Positions 1-6,782 of a stretch of 8,630 nucleotides of DNA are shown here, one piece after another. The stretch spans positions 1 through 8,630 of the forward strand of contig CAMFKK010000079.1 in NCBI GenBank assembly GCA_945957225.1. The letters are read 5' to 3'. The stretch comes from an uncultured Sphingobacteriia bacterium. Lineage in GTDB: Bacteria > Bacteroidota > Bacteroidia > Chitinophagales > Chitinophagaceae. Both the position numbers and the translations under genes were made by a program. The stretch's first letter is position 1; each line of letters starts with the position of its first letter. Below the pieces are notes generated by a model, which saw only the letters and a list, made by a program, of their open reading frames with translations, did no database searches and had not been told where the DNA came from.

Positions 1-20
1 ACCATTCAATGTTGCAAGGT

Positions 21-28
21 TAATTTTG
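21..28 (+). promoter_or_regulatory. Bacteroidota-type -7 promoter element
   Basis: TAATTTTG is an exact match to the Bacteroidota -7 consensus TAnnTTTG. It sits 17 bases before the ATG of the propeller lipoprotein gene, which would put transcription start near base 35 with a leader of about 11 bases. The partner -33 TTTG would fall at or just before base 1, so it cannot be checked here. Confidence 0.45.
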
Positions 29-45
29 CTTTCAAAACAAATACT

Positions 46-990
46 ATGAAACTACTAACTTGTTTAGTCTTTTTAATCGGTCTAATTTCCTGTGCCAACA
101 AGCAGACAATTAAAAACGGTTTCATCTCTTTTACTTCCAATGCAGACAGTACCTATAGCATTCATGGCATTATGGAAGACGGTAGTCAAGAACAGCAGAT
201 TACCCACGCCAAGGAATTAGACGCGCATTCCAGTTGGAGTCCAGACGGTAGTCATTTAGTTTTTAGTAGATCAGTGAATGGTAATTATGATATATATATG
301 GCCAAGGCCGATGGTTCTGATGTGCAACGCCTCACTACAGATACGGCTTATGATTTGGTTCCATCCTTCTCACCCGATGGAAAGAAAGTAGTATTTGAAA
401 GTAATCGCACAGGCATTTATCAAATCTTTTCCATGGATACAAATGGGGAACATCAAACACAACTAACATTTTCAGGAGCTGGTACCACTAATTATGGCGG
501 TAAATATTCACCAGATGGAAGAAGCATTGCATTTGCCAGTAACAGAGACAATGATACCAGTGTACACATTAAGTATAACGATATCTATTTGATGAATACA
601 GATGGTTCAAATGTAAAGAGACTAACAACCAAGATGAATAATGAAGCAGGAAGGGCTTGGAGCCCCGATGGTAAACGCATGGTCTTTAGTGCAGTCATTG
701 ATAGTGTTGCCCAACTCTTTGTCATGAATGCAGATGGAACTAATCAAACACAGATCACCCATAGCAAGGGGAATCCTCATCCCTTTTCTCCTGGTGCATT
801 ATTTCCTGTGTTTAGAGGAGAAGTAACCCCTAGTTGGAGCCCGGATGGTAAACGCATAGCTTTTGCATCGGATCGTGATTTGGACTATCAGATTTATACC
901 ATTAACCCAGATGGAACAGATCCAAAGCGGATCACAAAAACAAAGGGTTACCAGCTATCAACAGGCTGGCAACCCCAAGTAAAAAAATAG
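46..990 (+). CDS. TolB-like PD40 beta-propeller lipoprotein
   Basis: Predicted exported lipoprotein of 314 residues. The N-terminus has a Lys, a hydrophobic run and a lipobox LISC with the lipidated cysteine at residue 16. The rest is a chain of PD40 (WD40-like, TolB-type) repeats. The hallmark (W/F/Y)SPDG occurs at residues 64, 108, 154, 205 and 264, each followed by an F-x-S strand, a DIY/QIF-type strand, a DG turn and a closing (R/Q)LT or (R/Q)IT. A sixth partial unit lies at about 25-53 and a C-terminal YQLSTGWQP probably closes the ring, suggesting a six-bladed propeller. A longer loop with several Pro and Gly (about 239-260) interrupts the spacing before the last blade. TolB itself is about 430 residues with an extra N-terminal domain that is absent here, so this is not an orthologue of tolB. 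Such propellers usually bind proteins or sugars; the ligand is unknown. It has a -7 promoter element 17 bases upstream and appears monocistronic. No enzymatic motif is visible. Confidence 0.88.
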   Translation: MKLLTCLVFLIGLISCANKQTIKNGFISFTSNADSTYSIHGIMEDGSQEQQITHAKELDAHSSWSPDGSHLVFSRSVNGNYDIYMAKADGSDVQRLTTDTAYDLVPSFSPDGKKVVFESNRTGIYQIFSMDTNGEHQTQLTFSGAGTTNYGGKYSPDGRSIAFASNRDNDTSVHIKYNDIYLMNTDGSNVKRLTTKMNNEAGRAWSPDGKRMVFSAVIDSVAQLFVMNADGTNQTQITHSKGNPHPFSPGALFPVFRGEVTPSWSPDGKRIAFASDRDLDYQIYTINPDGTDPKRITKTKGYQLSTGWQPQVKK

Positions 991-1010
991 GTTAGTAAGG
1001 AATCTTATTA
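981..1010 (-). terminator. weak possible terminator of the minus-strand operon
   Basis: Read on the minus strand, an AT-rich 7-bp stem (TAATAAG with CTTACTA, one G-T wobble, 4-base loop, bases 993-1010) overlaps the last codons of the di-heme cytochrome gene. It is followed after a short gap by seven T residues (complement of the A-run at 981-987). The stem is weak and lies partly within coding sequence, so termination here is only a possibility. The A-run is also the end of the convergent lipoprotein gene. Confidence 0.22.
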
Positions 1011-2794
1011 TTAAACCAAGTCTTATCATCCTTTGCCAAAACAGGATTTGCTGGACCACCATAAGGCGTAATTTGTCCTGGCTGTGTAGGAATAGATTTT
1101 AAGAATTCAATAATCTCGTAACGTTCTGCTTCCGTAAACAATCGGCCTATTACGCCGGGACCTTTTACATTTTCAAAACTATGACCCGCGTTTGAATTAC
1201 CTTCCAGCTTGGTGTTAAACAAAAACACACCAGAAGTAGCAGCTGTGCTAATCCCCACTTTCAGAGGATCGAATTGACTATTCACATAAAAAGTCTGTGA
1301 CCTTTCTTTTGCAGGTGATAACAACTCATACAAATTGGGAACAGAAGCATTGTGTAAGAAAGGACCAATGGCCCAAGAACCATCGCGCGGAGCGGCTTTA
1401 TATCTTCCAAAAGGAATCTTAGCAGCAGCCAGTCTTTCCAATGATTGATAACCATAAGCGTCTAATGTTTCTTCAGGTGTAAATCCAGCTTTCTTTAAAG
1501 AATAACCCATCATGGCACCTTCTACTACTTGAAAGAACTGGGTAGGTGTTACTTTTTCTTTTCCACCAAAAATGCTTTTCAAGTGTTTTGTTTCAACTAC
1601 GGCATTGGTATCAAGTGCAATACTTTTTAAGTTGGCTGGATCTGTACCAACATATCCCTGTGGTACTAGCGCATTCTCAATCATGCGTTTGTCTTGTTCT
1701 CTTGGCTCACTCCACCTATGCGGATAAGTACTATGGCAAGAAGCGCAATTGGTGGTAAAGAGTTTGGCACCTCTTGCTGCTTTGGCTTCATCTATTTTAC
1801 CCAATACTTCTTGCGGCCATTGTGGTGGCGCCAACCTGCGCAACATTTGTTCAATTTGAGCAAGCCATCTTACATCAACCGTTGATATATTATAATTAGC
1901 TGGATTGCCTTTAGATGTTAAATCGTATCGTGCAAATACACCAAGGGCTTCGCTATAATTGCGTGTTAAAGGGTTTGGTGAAACACCACTCCATTCTACC
2001 CAAGCAGATTGAGAAGAGTTCCATACAAAGGGAGGTTTTACTGGTGCTCTATCAATAGTAATATTATCAAAAATGCCTGTATGGATTCCCAAAAAGGCGT
2101 TGGCAATTCCACCAAAAGCATCTACCCTTCCAGGTCCATTTTCTTGTTTAGAGAAAAGAATCTTGTTGATCCAACTTTTTGCAATGTCTACATCCTCGTT
2201 CAATCTTTTGCGCAAATCGGCTTCGTCTACTTTTGCTTTTTTGCCAATCTCTGCTACCATTTCTTTAAAAGCGCTTTCGTCTTTTTGAACATGGTCTAAT
2301 GCACCAGATAATTTTTTTAACCAAGGCACTAATTGCAAGGCGCTGGCATTGCCACCATCAATACGAATATTGGTTCCGTTATAATTGATTTGATTGGTAT
2401 GACAAGCTGCGCAAGTAAGACCTGCATACACGCCTTTAAAAGGACCGTCTTTTACTTCAGACTTAGCAATACCTACAGGAAGTTCATCAGGGTTTTTGGG
2501 ATGACCAGCCGGCTCTCTCAAAAATCCAAATTGATTGGTCATAGCAGGTGAATTAATCAAAGCCTTTGTTTCCGGATCTTTTAAAGCCAAATAAATATCA
2601 TAAGACAATAAAGCCGAACCTTGAGGAGCCCAATAGTATTCAGCACGGTCATCGGCAGACCAGCCTTGGTTCAAATAAACCGTTTTGCTGCTGTCTGTTT
2701 TGTTAGCTGTATCGGTTTTTGTTTGCGGACCACTACAGTAAACTGCGGTCATAATCACCGCAAGCAATAGGGCCATTGTTAGTATTTGTTTCAT
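992..2794 (-). CDS. di-heme c-type cytochrome, RoxA / di-heme peroxidase superfamily
   Basis: Exported 600-residue protein with two covalent heme-binding motifs: CAACH at residues 128-132 and CASCH at 350-354. The wide separation of the two sites and the length fit the RoxA/RoxB-like branch of the di-heme cytochrome c peroxidase/MauG superfamily, not the compact bacterial CcpA (about 330 residues). Other family-like stretches are GLTCAACHTNQ with a downstream IRIDGG (144-148), PGRVDAFG (221-228), the block SWAIGPFLHNASVPNLYELL (473-492) holding the typical conserved His, FDPLKVG (508-514), and a C-terminal NSNAGHSF then ERYEIIEFLKS. RoxA and RoxB cleave polyisoprene with O2, while other relatives are peroxidases or protein-modifying enzymes; the substrate here cannot be assigned. 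The N-terminus (Lys, hydrophobic run, AVYC at 17-20, then a Ser/Thr/Lys-rich linker) suggests a lipoprotein anchored by Cys20, but Tyr before the Cys is atypical. It is the second gene of a minus-strand operon, 22 bases after the barrel gene, and ends one base from the convergent lipoprotein stop. Confidence 0.85.
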   Translation of the reverse strand: MKQILTMALLLAVIMTAVYCSGPQTKTDTANKTDSSKTVYLNQGWSADDRAEYYWAPQGSALLSYDIYLALKDPETKALINSPAMTNQFGFLREPAGHPKNPDELPVGIAKSEVKDGPFKGVYAGLTCAACHTNQINYNGTNIRIDGGNASALQLVPWLKKLSGALDHVQKDESAFKEMVAEIGKKAKVDEADLRKRLNEDVDIAKSWINKILFSKQENGPGRVDAFGGIANAFLGIHTGIFDNITIDRAPVKPPFVWNSSQSAWVEWSGVSPNPLTRNYSEALGVFARYDLTSKGNPANYNISTVDVRWLAQIEQMLRRLAPPQWPQEVLGKIDEAKAARGAKLFTTNCASCHSTYPHRWSEPREQDKRMIENALVPQGYVGTDPANLKSIALDTNAVVETKHLKSIFGGKEKVTPTQFFQVVEGAMMGYSLKKAGFTPEETLDAYGYQSLERLAAAKIPFGRYKAAPRDGSWAIGPFLHNASVPNLYELLSPAKERSQTFYVNSQFDPLKVGISTAATSGVFLFNTKLEGNSNAGHSFENVKGPGVIGRLFTEAERYEIIEFLKSIPTQPGQITPYGGPANPVLAKDDKTWFNNKIPY

Positions 2795-2816
2795 ATAAAG
2801 GGAGTTGTTTTAACTA

Positions 2817-3611
2817 TTATAAATAAACGGTTGCACCAATTCTATACACATGAATCTTGTTGGTAAAATTGGGGCCCCAATATGCGTTTAGTTTTAGTTT
2901 ATTGGGTTTGACAATCTTATTAAAATTCAATTCACCCGTCCAATAAGTGGTCCAATTGCCATTGCTATTTAAGAAGGATGGTGTGGGATTTACAAATAAG
3001 AAAGTGCTACTGTTAAAGGAATAACTGGCATTCAATTGTAAGCCAATGCCATTGCTAGTGGTTTTCAAAGCATCGGGAATTAAGTTGGTCTGGGCCTTTG
3101 TTTGATGCACATAACTAATACCAGGAAACAAGGCCAATTGTTTTGACACCACATACCCCAAGACCAATCCACCAGCTACCGACCAACTGCTAGAACCCAA
3201 GCCTTTTTCAAAAGACCCTGTTGGAATACTAATGTCTAAAAAAGGCGCAACAGCAATTAAAGAGGGACTAACATTTCTTTTAACCACATTAAAGTATCGG
3301 AGTCTTAGATCTCCCAATCCAGAAGCAGAACCCTTGCTATTGTAGAGTAAGGGAACTTCAAACAGAAAGAGGTTATTGGGATTAAAAGCGTACTGCACAT
3401 TGGCTCTTACACCATATAAGTTATTGGATGAAGAACTTTGCCATTCTAAATTGGCATTGATTTGGGTATATAAGTTAGACGGTTTAGAAGGGTCTATCTG
3501 TGTTGTTGGTTTGGCCACCTGAGCAATTGTTTGAGCATTCAGAGACCATGTATTAAAAATCAAAAACACAAAACAGGCCAATAATTGGTGGGCAAATTGA
3601 AAACGGTCCAT
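2817..3611 (-). CDS. small outer-membrane beta-barrel, MetA-pathway/transporter-like
   Basis: Predicted outer-membrane barrel of 264 residues. From the chosen ATG (3609-3611) the protein starts MDRFQFAHQLLACF, has a hydrophobic core and a likely signal-peptidase site LNA-Q after residue 26. The mature part is rich in alternating aromatic/hydrophobic strands (NLFLFEVPLLY, LIAVAPFLDISIP, LALFPGISYV, FLFVNPTPSFL). It ends in YRIGATVYL, where alternating residues and a terminal hydrophobic residue fit a barrel C-terminus. GLGDLRLRY followed by a PTGS strand turn resembles the MetA-pathway-of-phenol-degradation family of putative transporters; this family call is tentative. An in-frame GTG at 3641 would add ten residues. 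I prefer the ATG because a promoter-like element places transcription start almost on that GTG and because the signal peptide then has a normal length. It is first in an operon with the di-heme cytochrome, so it may admit or export that enzyme's substrate or product. Confidence 0.72.
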   Translation of the reverse strand: MDRFQFAHQLLACFVFLIFNTWSLNAQTIAQVAKPTTQIDPSKPSNLYTQINANLEWQSSSSNNLYGVRANVQYAFNPNNLFLFEVPLLYNSKGSASGLGDLRLRYFNVVKRNVSPSLIAVAPFLDISIPTGSFEKGLGSSSWSVAGGLVLGYVVSKQLALFPGISYVHQTKAQTNLIPDALKTTSNGIGLQLNASYSFNSSTFLFVNPTPSFLNSNGNWTTYWTGELNFNKIVKPNKLKLNAYWGPNFTNKIHVYRIGATVYL

Positions 3612-3647
3612 GGTGGAGCGCAGGGTAGTAAACAAGTTCACTGGGGC

Positions 3648-3678
3648 TAAATTTATATTAAGAAAAATTATGCTGCAA
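3648..3678 (-). promoter_or_regulatory. promoter of the barrel / di-heme cytochrome operon
   Basis: On the minus strand TTG (3678-3676) is followed by exactly 20 bases and then TAAATTTA (3655-3648), one mismatch from TAnnTTTG. This fits the Bacteroidota -33/-7 layout. Transcription would begin near 3641, leaving about 30 bases before the ATG at 3611. That supports the shorter start of the barrel gene. Confidence 0.4.
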
Positions 3679-3744
3679 TTTCCTATTAGACGCTGGCAAT
3701 AGATGTAACAAAATCCTCTTTTAATAGTAGTAAATCTGCTTGGG

Positions 3745-3763
3745 ATAGCAGGAAAATTGCTAT
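3745..3763. repeat. short inverted repeat in the divergent intergenic region
   Basis: ATAGCA (3745-3750) and TGCTAT (3758-3763) form a perfect 6-bp inverted repeat with a 7-base spacer. It lies between the two divergent promoter-like elements. It could be an operator half-site pair, but a repeat this short in AT-rich DNA can arise by chance. Confidence 0.2.
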
Positions 3764-3806
3764 AATCAGCGGTTTATTCCTTTATATCTGCAGTCCACTC
3801 CTTTTT

Positions 3807-3840
3807 CATTGTTGCAGCAGCAAGTGCATTGTAGCATTGT
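3807..3840 (+). repeat. three CATTGT direct repeats overlapping the promoter
   Basis: CATTGT occurs at 3807-3812, 3827-3832 and 3835-3840. The last two belong to a tandem GCATTGT pair (3826-3832 and 3834-3840). The first two are 20 bases apart, close to two helical turns, which is about the spacing seen for paired sites of LytTR-type regulators. The bases do not match the described LytTR consensus well. They overlap the -33 and -7 elements, so a bound protein would affect transcription. Confidence 0.25.
3809..3839 (+). promoter_or_regulatory. promoter of the secreted protein / TonB receptor operon
   Basis: TTG (3809-3811), a 20-base spacer and TAGCATTG (3832-3839, one mismatch from TAnnTTTG) match the Bacteroidota promoter layout. 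Transcription start near 3846 would leave about 30 bases before the ATG at 3877. Spacing is identical to that of the divergent minus-strand promoter. Confidence 0.38.
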
Positions 3841-3876
3841 TCTGTAAACATTCATTATCCCATACAACTAACAAAC

Positions 3877-4332
3877 ATGAAAAAACTAACACTGCTCCTA
3901 AACATTGCGCTGCTGACCATTGGTTTGCAAGCTGCAGCCCAAACTGAAATCCCAAAAGGCTTTGAAAAAGCTAGCATTGTTCTAAGTGATGGAACTACCC
4001 TAGAAGGATATGCCAAAGACCAAATGCGTAAACAAGCTTCCATTCAATTTTTCAATCCAACCACGGGAAAGAAAACCAGTTATGACGCCAATAGCCTGAA
4101 TAGCATTAGTATTAATGAGAACAAATGGATCTGCCTTCAGGGCGATTTTTTTAAACAACTCAACAATAGCCAACCCATCTTGTTACAAAAATGCAGCGAT
4201 GTTTCTGGCAAGCCCATGTTCAACGGCGTAGAAACCGTAATTAGTGCTGGCAGCCAAGGCAAGATTGATGACCAATTCCAATACCATAGCAATACCAACC
4301 ATTTAATCCCCGTTTCCAATAAGAAGGGGTAA
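3877..4332 (+). CDS. small secreted protein of unknown function
   Basis: I do not recognise a named family. The 151-residue product starts MKKLTLLLNIALL, a classic signal peptide with a likely cleavage site QAAA-Q after residue 21, so the mature protein of about 130 residues is periplasmic, surface-exposed or secreted. It has no lipobox. The mature part looks mostly beta: ASIVLSDGTTLEGYAKD (32-48), ASIQFFNPTTGKKTSYDANS (54-73), then NSISIN and a stretch with two cysteines, Cys86 and Cys106, that could form a disulfide. This strand, DG turn, strand, YDxxSL pattern is reminiscent of other small exported Bacteroidota proteins, but that is an impression only. The C-terminus is polar and ends in KKG. 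It is first in an operon with the TonB-dependent receptor 14 bases downstream, so it may act with that receptor at the outer membrane. Its ATG is the first after the putative promoter. Confidence 0.75.
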   Translation: MKKLTLLLNIALLTIGLQAAAQTEIPKGFEKASIVLSDGTTLEGYAKDQMRKQASIQFFNPTTGKKTSYDANSLNSISINENKWICLQGDFFKQLNNSQPILLQKCSDVSGKPMFNGVETVISAGSQGKIDDQFQYHSNTNHLIPVSNKKG

Positions 4333-4346
4333 TCCAATCATCCAAT

Positions 4347-6716
4347 ATGAAACAACCAATCATTTTAATAGTTGCCCTATTCCTAGGGCTAAGCTTTACC
4401 CAGGCCCAGAAAGCCACCCTAACCCAAACCATTAAGGGAGTAGTCATAGACCAACAATCGGGCAACCCATTGCGCAATGCAACCCTAGTAGTAGAGGGTA
4501 GCATTCCGGCTATTAGTAGTAATACAGATAGCCAAGGTGTTTTTAAACTTATGGGCGTACCCATTGGAAGGCAAAATATTCGCACCACATTGGTGGGGTA
4601 TGAAAATGCCAGCAGTGCCAATATAGAAGTAACATCTTCTAAAGAAGTTGTACTAGAAATCAAACTCAAAGAAAAGATTAGCCTGCTCAAAGAAGTAGTG
4701 GTAACCAGTGGCAAACAAAAGAATCGCGCTTTAAATGAAGCAGCGGTGGTGAGTGCGCGTCAGTTGAGTATGGATGAAGCTGTTCGTTATTCTGGTACGC
4801 GCAATGACCCCAGCCGTATGGCACAGAACTTTGCAGGCGTGAGTGGTACCAATGACGCGCGTAATGATATTGTGATCCGCGGAAACTCTCCAACAGGTGT
4901 GCTTTGGCGCATGGATGGAATTGATATTCCCAACCCCAATCACTTTGGAACACTGGGCTCTACCGGCGGACCTGTAACCATTCTGAATACCAATATGCTC
5001 AAGAACTCAGACTTTATTACCAGTGCTTTTCCAGCACAATATGGGAATGCATTGGCGGGGGTATTTGACCTAAGAATGCGCAATGGAAACAATGAAAAAT
5101 ACGAGTACCTGGGACAGATGGGATTCAATGGATTTGAATTTGGTGCAGAGGGACCCTTTAGCAAAAACAGCAAGTCAAGTTTCTTGGTCAATTATCGTTA
5201 TTCTTTGGTAGCAGCCATTCAGAAATTGGGATTAAATGTGGGCACGGGCAGCGCCACGCCTTATTATCAAGACGCTTCTTTTAAACTGCATTTTGTAACC
5301 AAGAAATCAGGTACCATTGACATTTTTGGATTGGGTGGAGAGAGTCATATAAATTTTCCACCTGACTCATCAGATAATTTGTACACCAATAATGATGGCA
5401 AGTTGCGTAATAGCAATACCAAATCATTAACAGGTGTCATTGGCGCCACGCATACTTATTTCTTTAACCCACGCACTTCTGGAAAATTAACGTTAGCCAT
5501 TTCTGCTTTTCAGTCTAAGTACAATGAAGAAATTATAGAAACAGGCAAGCCCGACAAACCCGCTTATGTAGTCTTGAACAAACAGACAAAGATTTCTATT
5601 GGTTATAATTTTAACCAGAAGATCAATGCACAAAATCAAATTAGTGCGGGTCTGTTGACCGATGTGAATTTGCTCAATCTGCAAAAAGAGTATTTACCCA
5701 ATGGATCAACTGTTTTAACCACACTCACCAATGCCCAAAATACCGCAACGCTCACAAGAGGTTTTGGAAATTGGATGCATAGATTCAACAATCAGTTAAG
5801 CACTAACCTAGGTGTGTACGCACAATGGTTTAGTTTAAATAATAGTGTTGCGGTAGAACCGCGATGGAATTTGAAATACCAATTCCAACCCAACCAATCG
5901 CTTTCATTGGGTGCGGGTTTACATAGTCAAACCCAACCACTGGATGTATATTTTTATCAGAGCACCAATGGAGCAGGTCAGACCGTACTATCCAATAAGG
6001 ACCTGGGTTTTGTAAGAAGTTTACACGGAGTGATGGGCTACGATATTAATTTTAGCAGCAACCTCCGATTCAAGACAGAAGTCTATGCACAGTATATCTA
6101 TGACGCCGCCACTGAAAGCGTACCCAGTTCATTTAGTATGTTGAATGCTGGTGCAGGATTTGCCTTTCCAGAAAAATTCTATTTGCAAAACCAAGGAAAG
6201 GGAACCAATTATGGCGTTGAATTTACCTTAGAAAAATTCTTGAATAAGGGATTCTATTATCTGGTAACTGGATCCTTGTTTGAATCTAAATACAAAGGCT
6301 CAGACCAAGTATTGCGCAATACGGCTTTCAATAGTAATTATGTATTTAATCTCTTGGGTGGTAAAGAATGGAAGTTATCTAAGCTCAATAGTTTTGGCAT
6401 AGACACTAAGTTTGCTATTGCAGGTGGACAACGCTATACCCCATTTGATATTCCAGCATCTCAAGCTGCAGGGTTTGTGATCTATCAAGAAGACAAAGCC
6501 TTTAGTTTGCAAAACGATACCTATCTGCGTTGGGACTTAAAATTCTCATTTACCCGCAACGGACCAAAAGCAACACAGAAATGGTATATAGATTTTCAAA
6601 ACCTAACCAATCATAAAAACATCTTTGTTAGAACCTTGAATCCAAGTACAGGACAAATTAAAGAGATCAATCAAATTGGATTCTTCCCCAATATCAATTA
6701 CCAAATTACTTTTTAA
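4347..6716 (+). CDS. TonB-dependent outer-membrane receptor with carboxypeptidase-regulatory-like domain
   Basis: Outer-membrane active transporter of 789 residues driven by TonB-ExbBD. The signal peptide is residues 1-20 (FTQA-Q). A carboxypeptidase-regulatory-like beta-sandwich follows at about 27-108 (IKGVVIDQQSGNPLRNATL, then VPIGRQNIRTTLVGY). EVVVT at 116-120 may serve as TonB box. The plug is at about 125-245, with VIRGNSPTGVLWRMDGIDIP (176-195), NPNHFG and FPAQYGNALAGVFDLRMRNG. The remaining roughly 540 residues are barrel strands, ending NINYQITF with a terminal Phe as expected for BAM-dependent insertion. The length is usual for non-SusC receptors of this phylum. There is no SusD partner and no N-terminal STN signalling domain, so a FecI/FecR-type sigma circuit is unlikely. 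The substrate is not predictable; siderophore, metal, peptide or sugar are all possible. It is co-transcribed with the small secreted protein and followed by a strong terminator, beyond which lies a LytTR two-component system that may control it. Confidence 0.93.
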   Translation: MKQPIILIVALFLGLSFTQAQKATLTQTIKGVVIDQQSGNPLRNATLVVEGSIPAISSNTDSQGVFKLMGVPIGRQNIRTTLVGYENASSANIEVTSSKEVVLEIKLKEKISLLKEVVVTSGKQKNRALNEAAVVSARQLSMDEAVRYSGTRNDPSRMAQNFAGVSGTNDARNDIVIRGNSPTGVLWRMDGIDIPNPNHFGTLGSTGGPVTILNTNMLKNSDFITSAFPAQYGNALAGVFDLRMRNGNNEKYEYLGQMGFNGFEFGAEGPFSKNSKSSFLVNYRYSLVAAIQKLGLNVGTGSATPYYQDASFKLHFVTKKSGTIDIFGLGGESHINFPPDSSDNLYTNNDGKLRNSNTKSLTGVIGATHTYFFNPRTSGKLTLAISAFQSKYNEEIIETGKPDKPAYVVLNKQTKISIGYNFNQKINAQNQISAGLLTDVNLLNLQKEYLPNGSTVLTTLTNAQNTATLTRGFGNWMHRFNNQLSTNLGVYAQWFSLNNSVAVEPRWNLKYQFQPNQSLSLGAGLHSQTQPLDVYFYQSTNGAGQTVLSNKDLGFVRSLHGVMGYDINFSSNLRFKTEVYAQYIYDAATESVPSSFSMLNAGAGFAFPEKFYLQNQGKGTNYGVEFTLEKFLNKGFYYLVTGSLFESKYKGSDQVLRNTAFNSNYVFNLLGGKEWKLSKLNSFGIDTKFAIAGGQRYTPFDIPASQAAGFVIYQEDKAFSLQNDTYLRWDLKFSFTRNGPKATQKWYIDFQNLTNHKNIFVRTLNPSTGQIKEINQIGFFPNINYQITF

Positions 6717-6725
6717 CCCCCCATT

Positions 6726-6764
6726 CAAGACCCGGTTTCCAAGTCCGGGTCTTGTCTTATCTTT
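6726..6764 (+). terminator. intrinsic terminator after the TonB receptor gene
   Basis: CAAGACCCGG (6726-6735) and CCGGGTCTTG (6745-6754) form a perfect 10-bp GC-rich stem around a 9-base loop. A T-rich tail, TCTTATCTTT, follows. It starts 9 bases after the receptor stop. It separates the receptor operon from the two-component genes, although partial read-through is possible. Confidence 0.85.
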
Positions 6765-6782
6765 AAAGAATCAATTATACAG

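Noticed and set aside
2009..2299. 96-codon open frame on the plus strand inside the di-heme cytochrome gene
   Set aside because: It is an antisense shadow of a well-supported c-type cytochrome; the product is a Phe/Ser/Leu-rich string without family features.
3812..3823. TTGC-AGCA-GCAA small hairpin upstream of the secreted protein gene
   Set aside because: Only 4 bp of stem, no T-tract, and it lies inside the promoter spacer; not enough to call a terminator or attenuator.
4241..4714. 157-codon open frame on the minus strand
   Set aside because: It lies antisense to the end of the small secreted gene and the start of the TonB receptor gene, both of which have strong coding evidence. Its translation has no recognisable domain or signal.
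6170..6240. AGAAAAATTCT occurring twice exactly 60 bases apart
   Set aside because: Both copies lie in frame in the receptor barrel and encode Glu-Lys-Phe in strands. The match is explained by similar codons, and the flanking sequences differ.
6758..6765. TATCTTTA as a -7 promoter element for the two-component genes
   Set aside because: It is one mismatch from TAnnTTTG but coincides with the T-rich tail of the terminator and has no TTG at the expected 19-21 base spacing upstream. It is mentioned under the kinase but not called as a promoter.
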